From the NCBI GenBank assembly GCA_010909165.1, contig MU008151.1, positions 1-64,000 on the forward strand: a DNA stretch of 64,000 nt. The letters run 5' to 3'. This DNA comes from Anthoceros angustus (Eukaryota > Streptophyta > Anthocerotopsida > Anthocerotales > Anthocerotaceae). The notes beneath the pieces were generated by a model. The model searched no databases. It saw nothing but the letters and a program-made list of their open reading frames with translations, and had not been told where the DNA came from. Shown in pieces: positions 11,721 through 23,911 of the stretch. A program made the position numbers and the translations under genes. How positions within the stretch are numbered: the stretch's first letter is position 1; each line of letters begins with the position of its first letter.

Positions 11721-12954
11721 TCAAGTAGCGAGAGCACAATACCGTCCGACACGAAGCTTGGTTCCAAGGGCCCAACGAAGCAACCTCGGGTACAGACGAG
11801 CTGGCAGAAAGAAGTTGGTTTTAGGCCCGTCTGCAGCCGCCACACAGAGCTTCACGCATGCTCCTTCATCCTTTGAAATGGTGTGCCCAAACGTATCCAG
11901 ACCTGTGGTGTACCCCCTGCATGCGGACGTGAAACTCACAATGCTATGCTCATCAATTCCAAGCTGGAGATCATCAGCCAAGCTCAACATGGGATGGAAG
12001 AGTTTAGAGGTTCCTACACAATATTGTCCTCTTTGAGAGCAACCCACGCATTCGTAGGCCTCTCATGCAGCGAAGATGTAATGTCATCTTCCCGCGAGTA
12101 TCCCAGCCCAGCTTCAGTGAAGAGGGCAGAGCAAGCCTCGACGTCCCCCTCTTCCATCCTACGAGTCTCGATTCCTGCCACCGACAACAACTTAACCGTC
12201 ATGATCTCAGAAACAGCAATAAGCACAAATACTTGACACGTAACTCACCAGCTGTTGATATCCCGACAGCAGCAGCTGCAGCTTCAGCTTGACTGGAGTC
12301 CACAGAGCCATACAACCGTGTGATGCACTCCACGGGGACGAACCCGAGGCTTGAGTACAGGGAAAAGCTTCTCTGATTCGGTGCCGACTGTTTCACCCAA
12401 ACGTCAAACTGTCAGCAACGGTGCGCGGTGGCTTAGCTAGGAGCCTTACATGCATGTATCCTGATCAATGTACCTGAGTCAGCCGCACAGAGGGCACATG
12501 CGCAGCCTCCGCTTTCTCCAGCAAGGCAAGCATCACCATCTTCCCAATTCCCTTGCATTGGGCGTCGGGACGGACATACACGGGGCCGATTGCCCACACT
12601 GTCTTACCTGAAGCAAAGTCACAGTACTTTAGGCAGCAGACAAAGAGCCTGCCAGGACATTGCACATTAGGCCCACAGCAGGAGTGCTGAATTCAGCGAT
12701 GATAAGACGAGCAGGATACCGAGGTGAATAAATCCTCCACCCAATATCTCGGCAGAGGAATCATCCAGAACGGAAACGCCCACTACAGCGGGATCAGAAG
12801 CCATATGCTTGACCATGGAGACGCCAGCCTCCACAGATGGCAGGTCCAAATCAGGCGGAATTCCCGTAGCAACATTCTCCGCCAGGAAAGCATGGTAGAA
12901 GGCGTCCCCGGAAGCTTGCGCATCCTCCAGCCTGAACTCTCGCAAGGTCACCAT
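11721..12954 (-). CDS. Tandem GNAT-domain N-acetyltransferase
   Basis: Exons (- strand): 12720-12954, 12474-12607, 12249-12387, 12018-12174, 11721-11916, all with GT-AG introns. Together they give 286 residues in frame. GNAT domain 1 has the acetyl-CoA-binding strand and loop AIGPVYVRPDAQCKGIGKMVM (motif A, Q/R-x-x-G-x-G/A type), then SAPNQRSFSLYSSLGF, a typical motif B. Domain 2 starts at IETRRMEEGDVEAC and continues NIVGYTTGLDTFGHT and FFLPARLYPRLLRWAL. It lacks a clear acetyl-CoA loop and may be structural. The layout matches two-domain GNAT proteins better known from bacteria. The substrate cannot be inferred. The start is taken at the Met of MVTLREFRLEDA; the frame stays open upstream, so a short extra 5' exon is possible. 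Confidence 0.8.
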
Positions 12955-14742
12955 CCTGTCCTTCTGCTCGGCTACCTCAAACACATGGCTACTAAACGGG
13001 GCCAGTGCCCACGCCTGTAGACGTCAGTGCTGCCCGGCCAGCTGAAACATATAGTTAAACAGGGGCCAGTGCGCACACTTTTAGACTGCAGTTTGCTCAA
13101 ACGCTTAGAAGTGTCCAGCACGTAAAAGTATATTATACTATACTTTAAGATACGACCAAAGCGACCGAGTTTGTTGACCAATACATCTATCACAACCCTG
13201 GAAATAAATACTTATATTAAAATCTATATAATACTAAAAATATCTGAAGGATATATCAGATTATAGTTTAGTAAATATCAATAATTATTATAAAAATTAA
13301 TATTTTAGATAAAAATATCCTACTTAGAGTGTAGACTAGAAGAAGAGAACTTATAGCTAGTTGCCATATGTGTCATGTGGTGCTTATATACATTGATGTG
13401 TTTTTCATTGTTATCACTTATTATTCACTACAAGACATGTGATCATGTTTTTGACTTGTGATAACAAAGTATGGTTTAAGCAAAATGAGGGAGCCCTAGC
13501 ATTCACCTCCTAGTGTGGGCCCAATTGCATCGTGTACTTTTTCAGTGTTGCATCATAAGCTTTTTCTCACGGTAGCTTCATATATGGGGCGACAGATGAG
13601 GCAGGTCTGGACACCTTTCTTGTCAATGAATAATATTAAGTAAAAAATAAAAAATAGACTATCAAATTTATCTCATATATTGAGCTACATATGAGGTAGG
13701 TCTAGACACTTTTCTTGTCAATGAGTAATATTAAGAAAAAATTAAAAATTAAAAATAAACTATCAAATTTATCTTGAAATAAAGAGTTTGTCATTAGTAA
13801 GTAGCCGTTATGTGCTTTGTAGTCATAAGTGGCCGTAGTATGCTCTGCAGTTATAAGTGGCCGTGTTGTAGTTGATTGAATATATGGACCGTTTTAAGGT
13901 AATTGATTGAGTAAAGGTCTCCACTTGGATAGAGAATGGACACAATTGGTGTCCTAATAGTTGCCCTAATTTTACTTCTTTGTGCTTTCGTTTTACAATG
14001 TAATCGGTGTCCTAATACTTGCCCTAGTTTACTTCTTTGTGCTTCCATTTTACAACATAATATGACATACGTGAAGTTCTAACTTGACTCTTTTGATACA
14101 AGAAAAATAATTATACAAAAAAAATTATCATAAAAAAAGATGCTATATATGCATAATATGCATGTCTGCAGAATATTATACATGTCTCAAAATAGGTGAA
14201 CATTAAAAGGAAAGTGTATACTATCTAGTGAGGGACAACCCACCGAAAAAACTTCGATCCGCGCACTTGTCCCCATAGGCCCGGCTACCGGCTACCGGCC
14301 ATCAGCCGCCGTCTGGTTTGTTTGCTTACTGTCTCGCCAGCTCCGATACATTTACATGCATACATACATTCATCAACACAGTAACTTGGTACCGCGGGGG
14401 AAAGATGAAAAGACTTTGAAAAGAGAGTGAAAGAGGCCAGAGAGGAAGCAAATGGAAGCTGCGAGTGCTCCTTCCTTACAGGGCAGGCCCCCCGGGCGGG
14501 CGATGGCCGCGTGGCCCAACGGAGGGCGGGGACACGGGCGCAAGGCCGCTCAATATGCAAAATATCCCTCAATGCTGCAGAATTATATCTTCGTACGTGA
14601 TGTGAAAGAACGGAAGATGCTTACAGTGATCAAGCATTTTATTTCATGCTGGCCATCGACTAACAGGGAGACATGCTGACGATGCAGCTCGACGGCAAGT
14701 CATGGTGAGGCTAAACCTAACCAGCGGGCGTGTTGATGATGC
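12955..14742. other. AT-rich intergenic region with diverged tandem repeats
   Basis: GC content drops sharply between about 13190 and 14260. A roughly 100-bp unit is repeated in tandem at about 13577-13670 and 13680-13775. A unit of about 56 bp (GGTGTCCTAATA...TTTTACAA) is repeated at about 13950-14006 and 14007-14062. A shorter AAGTGGCCGT unit recurs at about 13800-13870. I see no coding potential. The right-hand 400 bp are GC-richer and hold no recognisable gene. Confidence 0.6.
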
Positions 14743-16125
14743 CTACGCGCCTAGGAGATGCACAAGGCAAACTGCGAACATTCCAGCGGCAACGCCTGCA
14801 CAGTGTGAAGAGCAGGTCAGACACAGTTGATCGCTGTTCACTAATCGTCTTGGCAATCTCATGTGGCATTGAAGTACTTACTCCGGTGGAAAGCGGCCCG
14901 AGCAGGACTCGGGTTTGGTGAATTTGAGCCTACAGGATTTTCACACAGATATGGTGCTCCAGGCTTCTTTCCACAAGTATCTGCAACGATAAGGGGTATA
15001 GTCAGCCAATGTGAAGCTTGCATGCCCAAATGGGAGTGAAAGTGCTGCTGGCAGGAGTTGCCATACCTGCTGAGGTAACGTTCTGCACAGAGAAGTCCGC
15101 GATAACTGTGCTGCTTGAAGATATGTCTCCGTGAAGGGTGAGTATGAGGTGGTAGTGATCCTGAAACGCCTTAGCAAGGCCCCAAAGGTCGACAGAGACC
15201 AGGTACGTGTCATTGTCGGGCTTCAAGACGTAGGTATTGTCGTAGGAGATGGGGGAGGCTGGAGAATTCGAGTTTGAGTAAAAGTCGAGTTCGTAGGACG
15301 GAGGCAGCTCGACATCTGTGTCAATGGCATTGGAAAAGGCGGTCAGATCTGCTTTCTTTAGAGAACGTCACTGGTTAGGGTCTGCTCTTACTCAGCTGGT
15401 CGCCATTGAAGAAAGTCCTGGCATGATTTGGGTCTTCGTAAACGTAGGCGCTGTCCTGTGGAGGAACGAGGCTGCCGAACGAGTTGGTCGCCGTGCCATT
15501 GAGTTGTTGCATGCCCACATTGTAAGCAACCCCCACGTCTCTGTCTAAGAAGAATATCTGTGATAGATCCGGGTTAACGAAGAAGGTGAAGAGAAGTCCC
15601 GAGTTGCAATCTGGTCGTTGAGACCTGACGGTGTAGGTTATGTTCGTCTTCAGCAGCACCAGGCTCACATTGGAGGTGAACTGGTTCACTGATGAGGCCG
15701 GATTCTGACAAACTGATCCTGTTGTGGTGCTGTTATGAACCGATGTGATGACTATGACTGGGTGGTTTGTCCCAGCATCAGAGGTGAAAACTGCAACGAC
15801 GCAAAACGAAGCACAAGAATGATGCAATCCTTACTCTGACGAACTGAAGATTCCTGAAGTTCAACTAGCCGACAACTATTCATCAGAGCAGCTTACCAAG
15901 TACATCGCCTTGTTGAGCATTGTGCAGGTTGTCGTCAGCCCACCTCTGGAGGAAGGTAAGATTGGCTGGTTCCTGAGTATTCCATCCAGCGGCCCCTCCC
16001 ACTGTATAAAAGTTGGTACCTTTACCTATAGGGTTGAGAAGTATTCTTTGCGCGTCAGCATGTACGACGACGGCAGTCGAGGCTATCAGTATGAGCAAAG
16101 TTAAACTTAGACTGTTCAGCCCCAT
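14743..16125 (-). CDS. Phytocyanin-like two-domain protein, probably GPI-anchored
   Basis: Exons (- strand): 15897-16125, 15392-15790, 15067-15348, 14882-14980, 14743-14795, giving 353 residues. A signal peptide (MGLNSLSLTLLILIASTAVV) precedes a phytocyanin-like domain (FYTVGGAAGW to CNSGLLFTFFV). A related second module has lost most of the signature. After it come DTCGKKPGAPYLC and a last exon coding VAAGMFAVCLVHLLGA, a GPI-type hydrophobic end. No copper ligands remain in domain 1. Intron 2 (15349-15391) is only 43 nt but has a good donor, a CTAAC branch-like site and an AG. The gene is a close structural match to the one at 23912-25274, with the same five exons, phases and C-terminal Cys motif. 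Role unknown; wall or plasma-membrane surface is likely. Confidence 0.8.
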
Positions 16126-16142
16126 TTCTAAGGTATGGCAAT

Positions 16143-16904
16143 CTAGGGTGCCCTTCTGACAAACAGACGCAACTTCTTGCCTTTCTCCTGTTTCTCCCTC
16201 TTGGTCACTTCTTTTGGGGTATCCTTCTGCTTTTCTTCCTTGTCCTTCTTTTCTGCTTTGTCCCTCTTCTCTTGTTTCTCCTTCTCCTTCTCTAGCTTCT
16301 TCGTCTCCTTCTCTAGTGTCTCCCTCTCCTTCTGTGTCAGCTCTTTGGGTTCGTCCTTCTTCTTTGCTGCCTTGTCCTTCTTCTCTTGCTTCTCCTTCTC
16401 CTTCTCTAGCTTCTTCTTCTCCTTCTCTAGTGTTTCCCTCTCCTTCTTTGTCAGCTCTTTGGGTTCGTCCTTCTTCTTTGCTGCCTTGTCCTTCTTCTCT
16501 TGCTTCTCCTTGTCTTTCTCTAGCTTCTCCTTCTCCTCCTCTAGCTTCTTCTTCTCTTTCTCTAGCTTCTCCTTCTCCGTCTCTAGCTTCTTCTTCTCCT
16601 TCTCAAGTGTGTCCCTATCCTTCTTTGTCAGCTCTTTGGACTCGTCCTTCTTCTTTGCTGCCTTGTCGTCCTTCTTCACTTCTTTGTGCTCCTTCCCTGC
16701 TTTGTTCTCCTTCTCCGCTTTCTCCTCTTGCTTGGACTTCTTTTCCTCCTTCGGCTTCTTCTCCTCCTTCTTAGACTTCTCCTCCTCCTTGGACTTCTTC
16801 TCCTTCTTCGACTTCTTTTCTTCCTTGGCTGGTTTGGCAGTCACCTTCGGATCACCCACTCCGTCTGAAGTCTTGACAAGCAAAATTTTGTATCCAAAAC
16901 ACAT
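16143..16904 (-). CDS. Lys/Glu-rich repeat ORF (253 codons)
   Basis: This is an uninterrupted minus-strand ORF, almost entirely Lys, Glu, Asp and Ala. It has about three imperfect repeats built on DKAAKKKDEPKELTKKERE then TLEKEKKKLEKEKEKQEKK. The composition predicts a long charged alpha-helix or coiled coil, or disorder. It ends with GKKLRLFVRRAP and a stop only 17 nt before the ATG of the phytocyanin-like gene on the same strand. It may be an independent gene, an upstream exon set, or a coding-like low-complexity 5' region. I do not recognise a family. An equally long plus-strand ORF (16177-17010) is a compositional shadow. Confidence 0.4.
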   Translation of the reverse strand: MCFGYKILLVKTSDGVGDPKVTAKPAKEEKKSKKEKKSKEEEKSKKEEKKPKEEKKSKQEEKAEKENKAGKEHKEVKKDDKAAKKKDESKELTKKDRDTLEKEKKKLETEKEKLEKEKKKLEEEKEKLEKDKEKQEKKDKAAKKKDEPKELTKKERETLEKEKKKLEKEKEKQEKKDKAAKKKDEPKELTQKERETLEKETKKLEKEKEKQEKRDKAEKKDKEEKQKDTPKEVTKREKQEKGKKLRLFVRRAP

Positions 16905-17451
16905 TGTAATGGCTGCCGTTCGTCAACCTGTTGAGAGTGTCGTCCTCAGAATGCAAGGGATCCTTGTCGACCTGGCCTCTGTCCCTGCTATACCCCGTGG
17001 CCTAATGTAGAATGTGAGCTTCATCGGTGCCGGCAGCCGTTCAATCGGCGGCCGTGCACTGCACCTCACAAACCACCAAGTATGGGCCTTAGGGGCCTCC
17101 GCTTGGCAGGGACAACTCTGATGGCACCGTCAGCCGGCGCCATCCTTTTCCAGGACGTGACAAATCACGTCCAGTTCTCACAGCACGGAGTGCCTTCCCA
17201 TCAGGACATTAACCACTTTACATCAACCGTCATCTCAGGTGATGCAGGTTGTTATCTCAGGTAATTTCAAGTAAAGAGCCTCCTTGTAGACGAACATGTG
17301 CCCAACCAGAATCCCGTTCATGTTCCCAACATTAGCTGCTCGTACCTTTTCGCTCGAGGTGTATTCAAGGGGAGTCGAAGCCATCTGGGGCGGCTAGATA
17401 TCTCCTTTATCTTAATCCTGCGTGAAGTGTCTGTCCACAGCGTGTGCCAGA
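16905..17451. other. Intergenic
   Basis: I see no gene or RNA. This separates the charged ORF from the broken glycosyltransferase copy. Confidence 0.4.
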
Positions 17452-18270
17452 GCGTGAAGAGAACAAAGAAAAGAAGGAAGCAGTCCTGCTCTGCTCACAG
17501 GCATGTGATGCTTACATTGGACAGGAAGACGACACCTCCATGAAACTCGAAATTCAGCTCAACTTTCTTTTCTCCGATCTTGGGTGTGGTGGAGCCAGGA
17601 CCCAACTCCGTGGGCAAGGAAGCAGGATAGGGAGGATCGTAGAATTTGGAATCCCAGCAAACCGCTGCCATCCTTGGAGCCTTCTCTCGATTTCCGCAAT
17701 CCCAGAAAACCGGACACGGCACAGTTCGATACAGAACTCCCTCCTTTGGACAGCCAGAGGTGGACACCAACGACAATCTAACTGAGCACAGCACACGTAG
17801 ACTTGAATTCGTGTCCGAACCGGTGTTGTTTGTGGGGCGTTAACATACTCTGGACTTGAAGCGTGACAGGCCTTACCGTGATCCTGCGAGAGTTCTCGTC
17901 TTGCACTGCTACTGGTGGTGTGAGTCGAATTGTATGAAACAGCGAAGGCATCCGATTTCGATATGAGATTTGTGATGAACATACTGTCCTGATGAGCGAA
18001 ACCACAGGGGAAAGAATTGAAAAACTCTTTCTGGGTGGAAAACAAGGGGGCCCGAGGGCGATGTCCAGTTGATGCTGTGGGCGTCCTTCAACACTTTGCA
18101 CCAGACACTCATGGACTGCCACCAATACATGACCTCAAACACGCAAAGCATGACGGGTCCCATAATGAGCAGGCTTGCTGCCAGGGAATCCGTTTGCATA
18201 TTCTCCTTCGAATGTCTGAAGCAGAGCGTTCCCCCTTGACTCCAATGTCCTTCAATTCCCGAAATCGTCC
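17452..18270 (-). pseudogene. Broken partial copy of the GT61 glycosyltransferase gene
   Basis: This minus-strand segment matches the 5' part of the gene at 19405-21696: its first exon with the membrane anchor, and its third exon (CWDSKFYDPPYPASLPTE is identical). The copy has lost about 290 bp. Just after the GTAAGG donor following DHG it jumps to the end of exon 2, so exon 2 is missing. The exon 1 part has shifted frames, and the AG before exon 3 is altered (TGTACAG in the intact gene, TGTCCAAAG here). Homology stops at about 17452, within the intron after exon 3. It lies downstream of the intact gene in the same orientation, so it is a tandem partial duplication that decayed. Confidence 0.8.
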
Positions 18271-19404
18271 CACGGACTGTTCTTTCTGCGAGACGCCAAT
18301 GTTGACAGGCCCACGAAAAAACAATGCTGCACTGCAATGGCACCTTGCTCCAATCCCACTACCTATCCGGACAGCTTTCCAAATTTCCTCAAACTCAGCC
18401 AAACTCAGACTGCATCCTCCACATATACCATCGTCCAGTGCGATATGAGGTAGCAACTGCCCTATAGACAGGCTTGCAAACAGGTAGCAACTGTCATATA
18501 AACTGGCTTGCAAATAAGTCGTAAACCATTATGACAATCATCAACGTAGGCCAAAATCGGTGGTTTATTTAACTCTCCTTCTCTTCTCTTGCCGAAGCGA
18601 TAACTTGGAAACATGAAATAAATTTGTTTGTTTGGACAAATACAATGGAGTGGCAAGCATCCCTGGGCCGGATGGACAACTGGGATGGGGTGCTTACCCG
18701 AGAATGAAGCTTCTGCAAGTCGAGGACCTCTGAAAAAGTCTCTCAAAGCATCGTTCAATTCTAGCCAGGAACAAAACCAGAAAACTCGCCTTCTCCGGTG
18801 CTATGTCGAACCACCTAAGCTCAGCTACGGGCCATGATGGTTCAAGTCTCTATGCTGCCCCGAATCCTACATGTCTACAGCTACTCACAGGTCATGACTC
18901 TTTCAAGTCCCAAGAAGGATTTGCGATTTCAGACGCTGGCGTCCTCAATCATACCTCTCACGTCATCTCGAAGCGGTGTCTGGATCTTTTGCCCACTGCA
19001 TACACAAACATGCTTGACGTACTGGTCTCATGTATTTCCTTTCCAGTCTCCCTGGAACTGCTTGCGGCAGATCCTGACGCTTGGTGCCCGGAAAAGGCGA
19101 TGGATCTGAGGGGCCGAGGCCCTCTCCTTGCATGGCTGAGAACGCACCAGACGATAAACATTCATGATGGGTGTCAGGTTGGTAGGTGTGAGTAGACTGG
19201 AGTAGAGTCTACAGTGGAACTTTTCCTGGTTTGGTAACCAAGGAGGTTCATGACGGTTGGCATCCAATGAGAATCGTGAGGGTGTCATCGAAAGGAAGAA
19301 CAGCACGTTAGCAGGGGTGTCAACTCTGTAGCTCTAGTAACCAAAGCTTGTCGGAGGCCGAAGTTTCCGCTGACAAAAACTCGTCTGAAGTAGAAATTAT
19401 GCTC
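18271..19404. other. Intergenic, including a 34-bp tandem pair
   Basis: A unit starting AGGTAGCAACTG and ending GGCTTGCAAA is repeated twice at about 18448-18518. The right-hand end should hold the 3' UTR of the glycosyltransferase. No further gene recognised. Confidence 0.4.
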
Positions 19405-21696
19405 TCAAGCTGGGGTCGTGAGAGCCTTGTAGAATGGAACATACCGGCCCTTGGCCCGGATGATGTCAGAAACAAGAGCCAGCATCTCCTGCACGTTAAT
19501 CGACAGGTTGCTTGCCTTCACCCCTGGACTGTCGAAACGGTAGAAAGAGAAGCGGAGCATATCGGCAACGTAGTGATAGCACCTGTTGGACCAGCCTAGA
19601 GGCCGAACCTCGATAATGGAGGAGTGGTAGGGCATGAACACCATGTTGGACAGCCCAGCCCCATGGCCAGCAACGTAGATCGCTGCCTTACTGAAGAGCT
19701 GTCGTTGCTCCTCTTTCGTCCACTTCACTGTGTCTGAAAAAAGCTGTCATCAGAGCCCACAAGCGAGTCAGGAGTTGTATGAGGGTTTCAAGCACAGCTC
19801 TGAAGGCTTTTACTCTAAGAAGCTTCACTGCCTGGGCTTTCCCAGGTTGCAAGAGCGCACCTTCACTTTCTCCGAGCCCAGCAGAGAAATGAGCCCTGCT
19901 AGGAGTTCCTTGTGTTGCTGGATGCCGCGAGACCTAGTTCGTTCTGAAAGCACGAGGTACCAGGAATCATCTTCCTTCTCCATGGGCGTCTCTGTGCTGT
20001 AAGGTATCTTGAAGTACTGTTGCCTGATGTAATCCCAGACAGCTCCACTTGTAGTAGAGCACTGAGGGCTTTGAGGTTGAATCAGGATATCTGCGTACAC
20101 CAATTCCGGCTTCTCTTCTCGGTGTCTTGGGTCATTCCTGTTGATGTATGTAACATTAAAAGTGTCCAAACCTGCACAAACACCACAAAAATGCAGAGGG
20201 TTGCATTAGGCCATGGCTGTACGATCTGAGAGCCACTAATCAAGCGTGAAAGCCAGACGGACACCTGTTGTGATGCCTACAAACTGGAGCATCTCCGCAA
20301 TGTATGGGGCGTCTCTACTGGTGATGAGGATGGGCACATTTGGAAGAGCTCGCATTACAGGCAGCATCAGAACCCAGCGAGCGAACAGCTCAATCAGACC
20401 ATGATACTGATTGTATGCCAGGGAATGGCCCATGTTGATGAGAATTCTGTGCCTCATTATAACGGACACGTCCCTGTGGTAAAGGTCGTTGGAAGTTTCG
20501 CCGCAACCTCCTTTGAGGAACAGGAACTTGTCATCAAACACTTGTGACTGCCAGTTTGTATACACCTGCAGATGCAACGCCTCACAGCAGTTTACGAGCG
20601 TGAAGAGAGCAAAGAAAAGAAGGAAGCAGTCCTGCTCTGCTCACAGGCATGTGATGCTTACACTGGACATGAAGACGACACCTCCACGAAACTCGAAATT
20701 CAGCTCAACTTTCTTTTCTCCGATCTTGGGTGTGGTGAAGCCAGGACCCAACTCCGTTGGCAGGGAAGCAGGATAGGGAGGATCGTAGAATTTGGAATCC
20801 CAGCAAACAGCTGCTATCTTTGGAGCCTTCTCTTGATCTCGGCACTCCCAAAGGACGGGACACGGCACACTTCCATACAGAACTCCCTTTCCTGTACAGT
20901 CAGAGGTGGACACCAACGACAAAAACTTAGCACAGCACACGTAGACCTGAAATCTTGTCCGAGCCGGACTGTGTGGGGCGTTAACTTACTCCGGACTTGA
21001 AGCATGACAGGTCCAGGTCTAGGTCGCCCGCAAGCCGCGCCCTCGTACACAAGATAGCGTGTGTCCACAAGCGCCAGGGTGGAACTGGTGACTTCGTCCG
21101 GAAGAACCACCACCTGCTTCTCCACAGAAGCCCAGGACAAATTTCTGCGCTCCCACTGACTCTTCCAGCTGGCAACATTGGGCGAGCCATCGCTGGTATT
21201 CACCGCCCACAACCCTACAGCCATCCACTCCCATCACCATCGGTCCGGCATAGGAAAATTCATGAGAGGCCGAACCCACCCATTGCGTTCGGCTAAGCGT
21301 TTCCTTACCGTGATCCTGCGAGAATTCTCCTCCCGCATTGCTGCTAGTGGTGCAAGTCGAATTCGAGGAAACAGCGAAGGCATCCGATTCCGGGATGAAT
21401 TTCGTGATGACACTACTGTGCTGAGAGAAACCGCAGTAGAGGCTATTCAGATACCTCACATTGGAGGAATACAAGGAGCCTGAGGTGAAGTTGGCGCTGA
21501 TGCTGGGATTTTCCTCCAACACTCTGCACCAAACACTCATGGACTGCCACCAATACATGCCCCCAAACACGCACACGATGAGCCCCACAAGGAGCAAGCG
21601 CGTTGCCCCCGGAAACAGGTTGCATACGCTCCTGCGAATGTCCGAAGCAGGGTGTTCATCCTTGACTGCCATGTCCCTCAACCCCCCAGAAATCAT
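19405..21696 (-). CDS. GT61-family glycosyltransferase (type II Golgi membrane protein)
   Basis: Exons (- strand): 21309-21696, 20990-21214, 20662-20891, 20265-20565, 19861-20171, 19405-19743. They give 597 residues with every phase matching. A short cytoplasmic N-terminus is followed by one membrane anchor (about residues 29-50, LFPGATRLLLVGLIVCVFGG), the usual Golgi type II layout. The luminal part has the GT61 hallmarks QYHGLIELFARW and AGHGAGLSNMVFMP. GT61 enzymes transfer xylose, arabinose or GlcNAc onto N-glycans, xylan or EGF domains; which applies here cannot be told. An in-frame Met nine residues downstream is an alternative start. The acceptor of the last exon was chosen (GACAG at 19744-19748) because it restores LFSDTVKWT before the conserved block. 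A decayed partial copy lies just downstream. Confidence 0.85.
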
Positions 21697-23911
21697 TCCC
21701 CGGTCAGTCCTTTCGCCAAGAATCCTCGCCCTGTATTCTCAGGCCTCGCTAACACACAATCCTCGACACCAAGCTGCTCCAAAATTTTCCCCAACACGGT
21801 CTTCTAGTTGGGCTTGGTACAGCCTCACAATCAGATTGTATCCGCAAGACCAGCCTCCAGTGCCACAGCTCCCTCCCCATGGCGGGAACAGACCCAATCA
21901 CAAATTCATCACTGTCCCAGCCCCGGCCCGAATTCCGCCAGCCTGCGCGACAGCCCACTTCGGCAAACCACGAGCTGCGCAAACCGGGGCTGTTCCTGGG
22001 AGGAAAAGGTCTCCGAAGTGGCAGCTGACCCACGGACATCACAAGGATGCCGGATACACCGGATACAGGCAGCAGCGAGAAGCCCGGCACGCGGGCAAGG
22101 AGTCTTCATCCTCCCCAGACCCCCAGACCCCCAGACGGGACCTCGATGACGCAACCTCATTAATCATATTCCACCCGTATCCAATAAATGCCATCCACAA
22201 CCGCTTTCCGACCTGCCGCTGTCAACCCACCAAGGTGGTGATGAGAGCCTGGTGACAGCCTGCATGCCACTGTGAGGCGTCAGCTTCGCGCTTCGTGACA
22301 GGGGAAAATGCACAACGGTAAACAACAAGCACTACAAACGCGAATCGAAGCGCCCGATCGTTGTCAGTCTGAACATGACGGCTCATCCGTCTCTTATGGC
22401 GACCGCTCATATAAAAAATCTTCTCTATAAAAGTGTGTTGTTATATATTGCAAAGAGGAAAAGAAGACTTTATTATATCCATCCACCCCAACGAAGGGCA
22501 CCATGTCAGGGGACTAGCCTCCACATCACGCATTTCAAAACTACAAACCGCCCAAAGAACTTTGTGGTCATGGATATTATGAAAAGGCCTACTTACCACT
22601 GTCCTTCTGTACTGCCTTGGCCAATATCGCAAAGCATAGGGTTCAAAATGCACAAGTCGGTCCCGCGCTCGCTGTCCTTCTCTGTCCTTCTGCATTACGT
22701 TGGCCAATATCACAAAGCACAGTGTGCAAAATGCACAAGTCGGTACATCTGCAGTGAACATGTGCCTCCAGTTCTAGGGCTAAGCAGAGTGTACAAAATG
22801 CATAAGTCGGTACATCTGCAGTGGACATGCGCCTCCGGTTCTAGGGCTAAACATTCCCCTAAACAAAGAATCGGGGAGTTTTTCTCTATTAATTAGTTAA
22901 ACATATATCCTAGTTGATTATATAATATTAAGACCTATCGTTTGCTCATAAGTTGCTCCCCAATCCCATGTTTTTTGTCCAAGCCCATGCTTTTTGTCCA
23001 AGCCCATGTTTCTATGAATTATTCAGTATTTTAAATTATTTATAAATAGGAAGTGTCCCTAAAATCTAGTAGGATAAGACCCTATGGGTCCGGCAGTCAT
23101 AATAGCCCAAGAGGATAGTTGCGTTGCTGCTTAGGATGAGGTTTTTTTTGTTGTCGTCGGGCTAATGGGCGTGTGGACTCCCGCGAGTGAGCTCACATGG
23201 GCGAGAGTACCAATTTTTAAAGTAAAAGTAAACAAAGTCTCATGAATAATGAATATCGACAAAATCCAAAGGTCTCGAGACTAAGGTAAATTGGACAGCT
23301 ACAAGCAAATGGTAATGCTAGAGATTTAGTAAACGCATTGAAGGATATATTAGATATGGAAAATATTGAAGGAAATATTAGCTTAATAATTCATCAACAG
23401 CAAAGAAGAGGAAAAGTGCTGAAGGAGTTGAGCCACCTTTAAAGAGTAGTGAAAGGAGTCGAAAAATTAAACATTTTGGCCAAGTGACGCCCAAAACCAT
23501 AACGTCCTATGGTAGTATTATTGTCCATACCCATTTAGAAGTATATAATCCATTTAACTGTCAAGATAATAATATTATGAAATAAAAATACTCAAAGTCA
23601 AACTAATTCAGAGCAATGAGCAATGAACGCGAACCCAGGGCCGGGAGGACTTGGTTGGGGCAAAAGCAAGAGCCGGAGTTCTAGAGAGAAGTTGTACGTA
23701 CCCCGGAGTAGCCGGTAGATATCCGCCACGATGTACCGTATAATGTATGATGTTGGTCCGAGCCTGCCTTTAGCAGAGGCGCGTGGAAGCGTACGTCCTA
23801 ATACATGATGGACAGGTGCGCTCCCTGCTGGGCGAGAAGCAGCCGACGTCTGCATACAGGGAGTCTGCTTGATGAGGGAACACGCTTGTGTGGTTTTGTG
23901 CGCAGAGTAAG
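21697..23911. other. Divergent intergenic region with tandem repeats
   Basis: This holds the promoters of the glycosyltransferase (-) and of the phytocyanin-like gene (+). About 22620-22855 has three related copies of a block containing AAAATGCACAAGTCGGT; the last two are about 62 bp apart and include GTACATCTGCAGTG. At about 22970-23010 TTTTTTGTCCAAGCCCATG recurs. From about 22860 to 23600 the DNA is AT-rich and probably a decayed repeat. I see no intact gene. Confidence 0.5.

Noticed and set aside
16177-17010. 277-codon plus-strand ORF rich in Ser and Phe
   Set aside because: It is the reverse complement of the Lys/Glu-rich ORF; its composition (TTC/TCC codons) follows from GAA/AAG repeats and no motif is visible.
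23280-23560. Decayed gag-like or other coding sequence
   Set aside because: Short open stretches only; stops in all frames and no motif that I can name.
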